Assembly: GCA_035687745.1 (NCBI GenBank)
Contig: DASRVA010000074.1
Coordinates: forward strand, 1-16,900
Direction of reading: 5' to 3'
Length of the DNA: 16,900 nucleotides
Origin: DASRVA01 sp035687745
GTDB taxonomy: Bacteria; Gemmatimonadota; Gemmatimonadetes; JACCXV01; JAHWKZ01
Below are positions 1 to 6,503 of the stretch, piece after piece. How positions within the stretch are numbered: the stretch's first letter is position 1; each line of letters opens with the position of its first letter. The position numbers were made by a program, and so were the translations under genes. The notes below the pieces were generated by a model, which saw only the letters and a list, made by a program, of their open reading frames with translations, searched no databases and was not told where the DNA came from.

Positions 1-398
1 ACGAGGCGCCGGGCCACGCCGCGACGGGCGCCCGCATGCTGGCCGGTCTGGCCGGCTTCGGGCGGGTCCTGGCGCTCGTCCGCCATCACGAGGAGCGGTG
101 GGACGGCACCGGCGTTCCGGACGGCCTGCGGGGCGAAGCCATCCCCTACGGCGCGCGGATCGTCGCGGTCGTGGATGGCTTCCTGGCCGCGCTTCCGGAC
201 GCCGGCCCGGGGCCGGACAGGCTCGGGCGGGGCACCACGGCGATCCGGCACGGGGCGGGAAGCCGGTTCGACCCCGACCTGGCCGATCGCTTCCTCGGCG
301 CGATCGAAGCCGAGCGGGAGGCTTTCCTGGACATCCTGGACGAAATCGCCGAGACCGGCGGTGAGAGCCGGACCAGGAGGCGGAGCGGCTCCCGCTAG
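1..398 (+). CDS. HD-GYP-like domain protein, C-terminal fragment
   Basis: The reading frame is open from the window edge (frame from base 3) to a TAG at 396-398, leaving 131 residues of a protein that begins outside the window. The sequence resembles the second half of HD-GYP domains, which are cyclic-di-GMP phosphodiesterases. It has RHHEERWDGTG, then PDGLRGEAIPYGARIVAVVD, and later the G..FDPDLADRF tail. The signature is degenerate: GYP reads GVP, and the usual DVFDAL followed by a RPYR-like segment reads DGFLAALPDAGPGPDR. The fold is likely HD-GYP, but catalytic activity is uncertain. The last 20 or so residues are a basic, low-complexity tail. It is convergent with the gene at 430-789, with 31 bp between the stops. 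N-terminal sensor domains cannot be seen. Confidence 0.8.
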   Translation, partial: EAPGHAATGARMLAGLAGFGRVLALVRHHEERWDGTGVPDGLRGEAIPYGARIVAVVDGFLAALPDAGPGPDRLGRGTTAIRHGAGSRFDPDLADRFLGAIEAEREAFLDILDEIAETGGESRTRRRSGSR

Positions 399-407
399 CC
401 GTCCGGA

Positions 408-422
408 CTCGGGACGTCCGAG
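408..422. terminator. Short hairpin between convergent genes
   Basis: CTCGG (408-412) and CCGAG (418-422) form a 5-bp perfect inverted repeat around a 5-nt loop, in the 31-bp gap between two convergent stop codons. There is no T tract on either side, so it would be a weak or non-canonical terminator at best. The position is the main support. Confidence 0.25.
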
Positions 423-429
423 CCTCGCG

Positions 430-789
430 TCAATCGCCGAGGCGGAAGGCGTCCGTCAGGTGCTCCACGCGAGCCCCACCTTCCTGCACGACCACGCCGA
501 CGACGTCGAACCGGAACGCCCGCCCCGGCCAGCGCGCCTCGGCGACGCGGGCGGCGGCCGCGAGCTGCTGCCGCTTCCGGCGGTCCACGGCCAGGGCCGG
601 CGGGGCCAGAGGAGCGCGCCGCGTCTTGACTTCGACGAACGCCACGACGTCCCCCTTCTCGGCGATCAGGTCGATCTCGCGCCCGGCGCCCCGCCAGCGG
701 CGAGCCACGATCCTGTAGCCACGCGCCTCGAGGAAGCGGGCCGCCAGCCCCTCCCCCTCCTCCCCGAGCCGGAGCCGCTCCCGCGTCAC
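430..789 (-). CDS. YraN/UPF0102 family nuclease-like protein
   Basis: This 119-aa protein matches the UPF0102 (YraN) family in length and layout. An N-terminal G..GE.LAARFLEARGYRIVARR segment leads into GREIDLIAEKGDVVAFVEVKTR. That segment carries the E/D and EVK residues of a restriction-endonuclease-like (PD-(D/E)xK) core: E39 and D41 region, E53 and K55. A basic helix with RRKRQQL follows, and FDVVGV closes the core. The biochemical role of the family is not established; a DNA-processing nuclease is suggested by the fold. The GTG start at 789 overlaps the TGA of the upstream gene as GTGA, which implies translational coupling and fixes the start. It is the last gene of the five-gene run that begins with the sigma-54 activator. 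Confidence 0.88.
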   Translation of the reverse strand: MTRERLRLGEEGEGLAARFLEARGYRIVARRWRGAGREIDLIAEKGDVVAFVEVKTRRAPLAPPALAVDRRKRQQLAAAARVAEARWPGRAFRFDVVGVVVQEGGARVEHLTDAFRLGD

Positions 790-1580
790 AGCTCGATCTG
801 GAGACCGTCGACGGCGAGGTCCAGCGGCCCGTCGTAGTGGAGACGGATCCGGCGCTCGATCTCGGCCTCCCCGAGCCGCAGGGCGGACGGATAGAAGTGG
901 GTGGCCACCAGGTGCCGGACCGCCGCCTCCGCCGCCAGGCGGCCGACCCCGCCGGGCGTCATGTGGCCCGGCACGGCGTCCTCGTCGGCGACCGAGCACT
1001 CGGCGATCAGCAGGTCCGCCTCGCGGGCCAGCGACACCGCCTCCGCAGAGAAGGCGGTGTCCCCGGTGTAGGCGACCAGGATCTCCCGACCCGCGGCGTT
1101 CAACGCGAGCCGGTAGCCGACCGCCTCCGGGCTGTGCTCCACCGGCCGCGCCTCGATCGTCGCGGACACGGCCTCCCGGTCGAGCTCGACCGGGGTGTCC
1201 TCGGCCTCCCAGACATCGAGCGGGCAGCCGGGATCGAGGACCCACTCGCCGAATACGGCCTCCAGCGCCTCGAGGTCCTCCTCGAAGCCGGCATACCCGA
1301 CCAGCGCCAGCGGCCGGACGCGGTCGACGCCGGGAGCGTTCCTGAGCGCGAAGAGAAACGGCAGGAGGTCGGCGAAGTGGTCCTGGTGGCGGTGCGTGAT
1401 CGCGACCAGGTCGAGCGCCCCGAAGGGGATCCCGAGCGCGTCCAGCCGTCGCAAGGTTCCCGACCCGAGGTCGAAGAGCAGGCTCAGATCCCCGCATTCG
1501 AAGTGGTGGGCGGCCGGGCCGCGCGCCATGTCGGGGACGACCGTCCCGCTCCCCACGGTCGTATATCGAAGGAGCTCCAT
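786..1580 (-). CDS. Metallo-beta-lactamase fold hydrolase, RNase Z-like
   Basis: The protein has 264 aa. The zinc-binding motif HRHQDH lies at residues 63-68, preceded by the strand and turn LLFDLGSGTLRRL typical of RNase Z/ElaC-like enzymes. Further ligand candidates follow in order: a His in RPVEHSPEAVGYRL, the Asp in AYTGDT, and the His in VATHFYP near the C-terminus. This layout fits ribonuclease Z-like or related phosphodiesterase/arylsulfatase-type members, but the substrate cannot be read from the sequence, and the HRHQDH variant of HxHxDH leaves tRNase Z only one of several options. The ATG at 1580 shares one base with the upstream TGA (TGATG), so it is probably translated by coupling or re-initiation. 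An in-frame upstream extension to 1703 would overlap the nucleotidyltransferase gene with low-complexity sequence and is rejected. Confidence 0.88.
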   Translation of the reverse strand: MELLRYTTVGSGTVVPDMARGPAAHHFECGDLSLLFDLGSGTLRRLDALGIPFGALDLVAITHRHQDHFADLLPFLFALRNAPGVDRVRPLALVGYAGFEEDLEALEAVFGEWVLDPGCPLDVWEAEDTPVELDREAVSATIEARPVEHSPEAVGYRLALNAAGREILVAYTGDTAFSAEAVSLAREADLLIAECSVADEDAVPGHMTPGGVGRLAAEAAVRHLVATHFYPSALRLGEAEIERRIRLHYDGPLDLAVDGLQIEL

Positions 1581-2446
1581 CAGCGCCCCTCGACCTGGAG
1601 GAGGTCCGGCTCCCCCTCGCCGGCCCGTGCCGCTTCGTGGAGGAGATGCTGGGCATGCAGGAAACCGCGCGGGCTCCCCGCGTCCGCCATGACACCCTCC
1701 CACGGCAGGGCCGAGAGCGAGCCCCGCTCGATGAGCCGGCGGTGGACGTCCACGTCGTCGGCCTCCCGACCATCACGCCGGGCCTCCCGCAATACCCGCA
1801 GGGCCTCATCCAGCCAGACTGCCGTGACGACCCAGCGGGGAAGGAGACGCCACGCCCCCTCGGGAGGCGCTTCGAAGGCCGTCCCCTCGCCACGCTCCTG
1901 GATCCATCGAACCCGCGGCGGGCGTCCCGCCGGGACCAGCTCCTCCAGCTCGATCCGGCCGACGTCCCCGTAGAAGGCGCTCCGTTCGGGCCCGACGCGA
2001 TGGCAGGCCACGAGGCCGCCCGCCTCCGGCGCCAGCCCGAGGGTCGCGCTCGACAGGGGCGGGGGTCCGGCCAGCCGGACGTTGTCCGGCAGCAGCACCG
2101 CCGAGGGCCCGCCGGCCAGCCAGTCGGAGGCGGTCAGGACGGCGTCGACGACGCCCCGCGCACGATCCTGGCGGAAGATCTGGACCCCCACCCTCCCGGC
2201 CGCGTCGGAGAGCGAGGGCAGGAGGCCCTGCCTCCACCCTTCCTCTTCCAGGTACCGCTCGAGAAGCGGCTTGCCGTCCCGGATCACGAAGCCGAGCTCG
2301 GTGAAGCCGCCTTCCAGGGCCTCGGTGATCGCCCACTGGAGCATGGGACGCGTGCCGACCGGCAGCATCTCCTTGGGGACCGAGATCGTGATCGGACGCA
2401 GGCGCGTGCCCCGTCCCGCGACCGGCATGAGGCAGCGCAGGCTCAT
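1580..2446 (-). CDS. GalU-like sugar-phosphate nucleotidyltransferase
   Basis: This 288-aa protein starts with the nucleotide-binding loop AGRGTRLRPITISVPKEML, the GxGTRxxP...PKEMLP hallmark of UTP-glucose-1-phosphate uridylyltransferases and relatives. RQDRARGVVDAVLTA and AVLLPDN match the GalU segments that read Q..GLGHAV and LLPDD; the second Asp is replaced by Asn here. The C-terminal part has the predicted FVT/L-type strand VVTAVWLDEALRVL. The enzyme should join a nucleoside triphosphate and a sugar 1-phosphate to give an NDP-sugar for surface polysaccharide or glycosylation, in the cytoplasm. The exact sugar and nucleotide are unknown. The ATG at 2446 overlaps the prepilin peptidase stop as ATGA, which fixes the start and suggests coupling. 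Its length is close to the usual 290-300 aa. Confidence 0.88.
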   Translation of the reverse strand: MSLRCLMPVAGRGTRLRPITISVPKEMLPVGTRPMLQWAITEALEGGFTELGFVIRDGKPLLERYLEEEGWRQGLLPSLSDAAGRVGVQIFRQDRARGVVDAVLTASDWLAGGPSAVLLPDNVRLAGPPPLSSATLGLAPEAGGLVACHRVGPERSAFYGDVGRIELEELVPAGRPPRVRWIQERGEGTAFEAPPEGAWRLLPRWVVTAVWLDEALRVLREARRDGREADDVDVHRRLIERGSLSALPWEGVMADAGSPRGFLHAQHLLHEAARAGEGEPDLLQVEGR

Positions 2447-3189
2447 CCGAAGTACCACGCCAGGAGGGCGTCCCCGAAGTAGAAGGCCGCGAGCGCCCCC
2501 AGCGCCAGAAAGACGCCGAAGGGGACCAGCCGGTCCGACCGCCAGGCGATCGGCAGGAACACGAGCGTTCCGAGCAAGGCGCCGAGGAAGATCGTGAGCA
2601 GCGCGCCCTGCCACCCCAGGAACGCGCCCAGCATGGCCATCAGCTTGATGTCCCCGCCCCCCATAGCCTCCCGTCCGAGGGCGGCGGACCCGACGATGGC
2701 GACGATCCATAACAGGCCGCCCCCCACGACCGACCCGATCGCGGATTCGGGCACGCTCGGCGGCCCGGGCAGGATCGACAGCAGGAACCCGACGGTCAGC
2801 CCGCCCAGCGACAGCTCGTCCGGGATCAGGAAGTGGCGTGCGTCGATGATCGCGATCGCGAGCAGAAACGTCAGCAGGACGGCTCCCGAAAGGGCCCTCG
2901 GCGTCGCTCCCCAGACGGCCGCGTGGCCGACCCAGATGGCCGCCGTGGCCAGCTCGACGATGGGGTACTGCCAGCCGATCCCCGCGTGGCACGAGGCGCA
3001 TCGGCCGCGCAGCGCGAGCCACGACGCGATCGGGACGTTGTGGACCCAACGCACCGGAGATCCGCAGCTCGGACATCGACTGCCCGGCCGGAGCATCGAC
3101 TCGCCGGCCGGCAGCCGCACGATCAGGACGTTCAGGAACGACCCCAGGGCGAGCCCGAGCGCGCCACTCAGGATCACGAGCGCGGTCAA
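2443..3189 (-). CDS. Type IV prepilin peptidase / N-methyltransferase (A24 family)
   Basis: This polytopic inner-membrane protein of 248 aa cleaves the leader of type IV prepilins or type II pseudopilins and methylates the new N-terminus. All key elements are present. The N-terminal GSFLNVLIVRLP helix is followed by a cytoplasmic loop with two CxxC pairs (C39/C42 and C64/C67) around NVPIASWLALRG, then YPIVE. The first catalytic Asp is in AIIDARHFLIPDEL (D116, with D124), and the second is in MGGGDIKL (D180). Several hydrophobic helices follow. A TTG at 3189 overlaps the sigma-54 activator stop as TTGA and gives the usual N-terminus; GTG at 3177 is an alternative that trims four residues. No pilin genes lie in this window, so whether it serves pili or type II secretion is open. 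Confidence 0.93.
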   Translation of the reverse strand: MTALVILSGALGLALGSFLNVLIVRLPAGESMLRPGSRCPSCGSPVRWVHNVPIASWLALRGRCASCHAGIGWQYPIVELATAAIWVGHAAVWGATPRALSGAVLLTFLLAIAIIDARHFLIPDELSLGGLTVGFLLSILPGPPSVPESAIGSVVGGGLLWIVAIVGSAALGREAMGGGDIKLMAMLGAFLGWQGALLTIFLGALLGTLVFLPIAWRSDRLVPFGVFLALGALAAFYFGDALLAWYFG

Positions 3190-5309
3190 GACCGAGCGGA
3201 ATCTCGGTCGGCCGGCGCGACCACGGGGGTCTCCCCGGCCTCGGCGACGAGCCTCGACACGGGCGCTTCCTCCCGGAGCGCGTGATCGGGGTCGAAGTCG
3301 GCGCGAGCGATGTCGAGCAGCTTGAGCTTGTAGATCAGGGTGGTCCGGTTCAGCCCCAGGAGCCGGGCGGCCTGGGTCACGTTGCCGCGGCAGAGCCTGA
3401 GGACGCGCAGCAGGTGGGCGCGCCGGACGCCGTACCAGGAGAGGTCGTCCGACTCCAGGCTTGTGACGGACAGTCCCAGCCCCAGGTCCTCCAGCCCGAT
3501 CTGGCGCCCTGGAGCCAGGTGAAAGCCGCGCTCCAGCGTGCCGTTGAGCTCGCGGACGTTGCCCGGCCAGGCGTAGGCCCCCACCGCGTCCCACACCTCG
3601 ACGCTCAGGACCTTTCGCCTCCGGTAGCGGCGGTTGAGGGTCTCCAGGCAGTGCTCGATCAGGAGCGGCAGATCCTCGAGCCGCTCCCTCAGGGGAGGCA
3701 GCGTGATCCGGAAGCCGGAGAGCCGGAAGAACAGGTCCTGCCGGAGGGCGCCGAGCCCGAGCATGGCATCGATGTCGCGGTTGGTCGCCGCCAGCACGCG
3801 GAAATCGGCGGTCTTCTCGTGTCGCGCTCCGACCGGGCGGTAGCGCTGCTCCTCGATCGTGTACAGCAGCTTGGCCTGGATCTCCAGCGGCAGCTCCCCG
3901 ATCTCGTCCAGGAAGAGGGTTCCTGTATGGGCCTGCTCGACCAGACCCACGGCGTCCGAGACCGCGCCCGTGAATGCGCCCCGGCGATGGCCGAAGAGCT
4001 TTGACTCGAACAGGTTCTCCTCGAGGTTCGTGCAGTCGACCACGATGAAGGGACCGGGCTTGCGACCGGCCGCATGGACCTGCCGTGCCAGGAACGTCTT
4101 GCCCGTTCCCGACTCTCCCTCGAGCAGGATCCGGACGTCCGTGTCGACGAGGCGTTGGAGGCGGTCCTTGACCCGCAGGATCGCTGGCGACTGGCTCAGG
4201 AACTCCGGAAAGAGCTCCCGCTCGAACCGGCGGCGGGGAGAACGCATGGCGCCCACGGTGCGCGCGTACAGATCGCGGAGCTGACGGGTGGCCGAATCGT
4301 GCCCGAGGATGGAGCGCGCGACGGCGTGGTACCGCTCGTACGGGAGCCCTTCGCGCTCCGCGTAGCCGGAGGCGACGAGATAGACGATCGCGCTGTCCGT
4401 GCGCATCCCCCGGGCGTGGAGGTCGCGCGCCGCCGTCTCGAGGTCCGTCAGGAGCGCCGCCCCGCCCGGGTCTTCCCGGAGAAGGGTCTTCCAGATGAGG
4501 GCTCGCGCCCGCACGGCGGGGAGCGAGGCCTGGCCGGCGATCCGCTCGCAGCGGTCGAACAGCTCGAGCGCCGTCGTCCGGTCTCCCACGGCCAGGGCGA
4601 GCTCGCCGCGGCAGAGCTCCTCCATGGCCGCCAGACGCAGGTGTCCGGAGGCGCGCTGCCGCTCGCCGCTCCGCTCGAGCAGCCGGACCGCGTCCTCGAA
4701 GGTCCCCTCGCGCATCGCGTGGATGGCCATGTTGAAGAGGACCAGCCCGACGCCCACCGGGTCGTCGAGGGCCTCCAGCCGGCCCAGGACCCGGCGGTTG
4801 AGCCGGGCCGCCTCCCCCGTGTCCCCCCGCTCGAAGGCGTTCCGCGCCCGGTTCGCCTCGGCGTACGCACGATAGACCGGCGCGCCCGCCATCCGGCCGT
4901 CCGAGGCGCGCTCGAAGCTGAGCTCCGCGAGGTCCGACTCGCAGAGCTCCATCAGCACCGAGCCGATCAGGTTGTGCAGGCAGATCACGTCCAGGCTCGT
5001 CGGACGCCCGTGAAGGACCTGCCGGACGATCCCCAACGCCTCGCGCGGCGAGCGGTAGACGACGCTGCGAGCCAGGTCGAGGCCGATCTGGGCGGCCTGC
5101 TCCACCTCGCCCGCCTGCCGCGCCGCGAGATACGCGACCCGCAGGCACAGCTCAGCCTCGCCGTACTGCCCATGATCCCGAAGCCGGAGCCCGGCCCTGC
5201 GCTGACTGCCGGCGGAGCGCGCGCGCTCGGTCTCGATGGGGACGACCTCGATGGACTCCAGGAGGCGCTCGGTTCGTGGATCGAGCGTCAGAGGCTCGGG
5301 CTGGGACAT
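3186..5309 (-). CDS. TPR-containing sigma-54-dependent transcriptional activator
   Basis: The protein has 707 aa in three parts. Residues about 35-335 are all-helical, TPR-like repeats (for example the AEANRARNAFERGDTGEAARL type) and probably sense a protein or ligand. Residues about 370-600 are a sigma-54-interacting AAA+ domain with Walker A GESGTGKT (398-405), the intact sigma-54 contact loop GAFTGA (444-449), Walker B TLFLDEIGELP (about 464-474), the arginine-finger region FFRL and the sensor II motif WPGNVREL. Residues about 640-665 are a Fis-type helix-turn-helix, NVTQAARLLGLNRTTLIYKL. There is no response-regulator receiver domain, so control is probably not by phosphorylation. The ATG at 5309 has GAGG upstream. 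It leads a tightly overlapped run with the prepilin peptidase, GalU-like, MBL and YraN genes, which suggests pilus- or surface-related control; targets are not shown. Confidence 0.93.
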   Translation of the reverse strand: MSQPEPLTLDPRTERLLESIEVVPIETERARSAGSQRRAGLRLRDHGQYGEAELCLRVAYLAARQAGEVEQAAQIGLDLARSVVYRSPREALGIVRQVLHGRPTSLDVICLHNLIGSVLMELCESDLAELSFERASDGRMAGAPVYRAYAEANRARNAFERGDTGEAARLNRRVLGRLEALDDPVGVGLVLFNMAIHAMREGTFEDAVRLLERSGERQRASGHLRLAAMEELCRGELALAVGDRTTALELFDRCERIAGQASLPAVRARALIWKTLLREDPGGAALLTDLETAARDLHARGMRTDSAIVYLVASGYAEREGLPYERYHAVARSILGHDSATRQLRDLYARTVGAMRSPRRRFERELFPEFLSQSPAILRVKDRLQRLVDTDVRILLEGESGTGKTFLARQVHAAGRKPGPFIVVDCTNLEENLFESKLFGHRRGAFTGAVSDAVGLVEQAHTGTLFLDEIGELPLEIQAKLLYTIEEQRYRPVGARHEKTADFRVLAATNRDIDAMLGLGALRQDLFFRLSGFRITLPPLRERLEDLPLLIEHCLETLNRRYRRRKVLSVEVWDAVGAYAWPGNVRELNGTLERGFHLAPGRQIGLEDLGLGLSVTSLESDDLSWYGVRRAHLLRVLRLCRGNVTQAARLLGLNRTTLIYKLKLLDIARADFDPDHALREEAPVSRLVAEAGETPVVAPADRDSARS

Positions 5310-5399
5310 CTAGGACCTCGGCTCGCTTGAAGCGTGATCGACGGGTGGCGGGCTGTCCTTGACGTTTAGCCGATCGGCGCCGGAAAATCCATCGCGCGG

Positions 5400-5413
5400 G
5401 CAAGAAGCGAGCC
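5400..5413 (-). promoter_or_regulatory. Putative sigma-54 (-24/-12) promoter
   Basis: On the minus strand this reads GGCTCG-CTTC-TTGC. The sigma-54 consensus is (T)GGCACG-N4-TTGC(A/T), so the GG-to-GC spacing is exact, with one mismatch inside the -24 block and mismatched flanking bases. A start about 12 nt downstream would leave a leader of roughly 80 nt before the activator ATG at 5309. Loose GG-N10-GC matches are common in DNA this GC-rich, and other gaps in this window contain weaker ones, so the call rests on the extra CTCG and TTGC matches and on the position upstream of a sigma-54 activator gene. Confidence 0.3.
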
Positions 5414-5437
5414 CGGCGCGCCATCCACCGCGCCGGG
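5412..5437 (-). terminator. Strong GC hairpin in the tsaD to activator gap
   Basis: CCCGGCGCG (5412-5420) and CGCGCCGGG (5429-5437) form a perfect 9-bp stem with an 8-nt loop. On the minus strand it lies about 75-100 nt past the tsaD stop and is followed by CTCGCTTCTTG, which is only mildly T-rich. It could be a rho-independent-like terminator for the tsaD transcript. It abuts the sigma-54-like element at 5400-5413 and shares two bases with it, so it could instead be an operator or a structured element of that promoter. Confidence 0.4.
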
Positions 5438-5443
5438 ACGACC

Positions 5444-5458
5444 GCCCGCTGCGCGGGC
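5444..5458 (-). repeat. Second inverted repeat in the tsaD to activator gap
   Basis: GCCCGC (5444-5449) and GCGGGC (5453-5458) form a 6-bp perfect stem with a 3-nt loop, immediately before the 9-bp hairpin in the direction of tsaD transcription. With the 5412-5437 hairpin it makes a tandem of two stems in the 201-bp gap from 5310 to 5510. No gene is visible in that gap. Confidence 0.35.
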
Positions 5459-5492
5459 CGCATACCGATCGTCGAAAGGCGGACACCGGGGC

Positions 5493-5501
5493 TGTGGACA
5501 A
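5493..5501 (-). other. Single DnaA-box-like nonamer
   Basis: The minus strand reads TTGTCCACA, the form of the DnaA box favoured in GC-rich genomes (general form TTATNCACA). It lies 10 bases after the tsaD stop codon. There is only one copy, with no AT-rich region or cluster around it, so it does not indicate an origin. It may be chance or a single regulatory DnaA site. Confidence 0.25.
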
Positions 5502-5510
5502 GCCTTTCTC

Positions 5511-6503
5511 TCAGCCGAGGGCCAGGCTGGCTCGGACGTCGAACCCGCCCGGGGGCACGGCTTCCTCGCGGTGCAGGACGGCCGTGCGTGCGATCATCGC
5601 GCCGTTGTCCGTGCACAGGATCGGGCGCGGCCAGAGGACCCGACGGCCGGATGCGCGATCCGACACCTCCGCCCTCAGGGCGCCGTTGCAGGCGACCCCC
5701 CCCGCCAGAAGGACGGTCGGGACGTCGAGACGGACGGCCGCCCGGGCGGTCTTCTCGGCGAGAACCTCGACGACGGCCGCCTGGAAGGAAGCGCACAGAT
5801 CGGGCAGTCGGGCCCCGACGGTACCGGGGTCGCGCTCCTCCACCCACTGGAGGACGGCGGTCTTCAACCCGGAGAAGGAGAAGTCGAGATCATCCCGGTC
5901 GAGCATCGGTCGCGGGAACGGGATGGCGTCCGGGTCACCGCTCCGGGCCAGGCGCTCGATCTCCGGTCCCCCGGGGAACCCCAGCCCGAGAAGCTTCGCC
6001 ACCTTGTCGAACGCCTCGCCCGCCGCGTCGTCCCGGGTCCTTCCGAGAAGCGTGTAGCGCTTCCAGGCCGGGACGTGGACCAGCAGCGTGTGGCCCCCCG
6101 ACACGATCAGCGCCACGGCGGGGAGCTCGAGGTCCGGATGGTCGAGCAGGTTCGCCACCACGTGGGCCTCGAGGTGGTGGACCGGAACCAGCGGGCGCTC
6201 CAGGGCGATCGCCATTCCCTGAGCGAACGCACCGCCCACGAGCAGCGACCCGATCAGCCCCGGGGCGTGGGTGACGCCGATCAGGTCGATCGACTCCGCA
6301 CCCAGGCCGGCCTCGGCCATGGCGCACCGGAAGACCGGCAGCACGTTGGTCACGTGGGCCCGGCTCGCCAGCTCGGGGACGACCCCGCCGTAGGCTTCGT
6401 GCTCGACCTGCGAGCTCACGACGTTCGCGCGAAGCCGCTGCTCGCCCTCGAGGATGGCGATCGACGTATCGTCGCAGGAGGTCTCGATGCCGACGGTGAT
6501 CAG
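5511..6503 (-). CDS. tsaD: tRNA N6-threonylcarbamoyladenosine transferase TsaD
   Basis: TsaD transfers the threonylcarbamoyl group to A37 of ANN-decoding tRNAs in the cytoplasm. The 330-residue protein carries the family signatures in order: GIETSCDDTSIAIL near the N-terminus, SSQVEHEAYGGVVPELASR, the metal ligands in HHLEAH (H110 and H114), SGGHTLL, GEAFDKVAKLLGLGFPGG, FSFSGLKTAV, LAGGVACNGALR and the final ligand in CTDNGAMIA (about D299). The conserved N-terminus is in frame only from a CTG at 6503-6501, which overlaps the YbbR-protein stop as CTGA. No ATG, GTG or TTG lies between the upstream in-frame region and the ASKHA motif, and the next GTG (6419) would delete GIETSC. I therefore call CTG as the start, less surely than the gene itself. 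The partners TsaB, TsaE and TsaC are not in this window. Confidence 0.95.
   Translation of the reverse strand: MITVGIETSCDDTSIAILEGEQRLRANVVSSQVEHEAYGGVVPELASRAHVTNVLPVFRCAMAEAGLGAESIDLIGVTHAPGLIGSLLVGGAFAQGMAIALERPLVPVHHLEAHVVANLLDHPDLELPAVALIVSGGHTLLVHVPAWKRYTLLGRTRDDAAGEAFDKVAKLLGLGFPGGPEIERLARSGDPDAIPFPRPMLDRDDLDFSFSGLKTAVLQWVEERDPGTVGARLPDLCASFQAAVVEVLAEKTARAAVRLDVPTVLLAGGVACNGALRAEVSDRASGRRVLWPRPILCTDNGAMIARTAVLHREEAVPPGGFDVRASLALG

Noticed and set aside
4074..5330. Long plus-strand open frame (418 codons) opposite the sigma-54 activator
   Set aside because: It is antisense to a protein with complete AAA+ and Fis motifs, its translation is Arg/Pro/Glu-rich with no recognisable motif, and long antisense frames are expected at this GC content.
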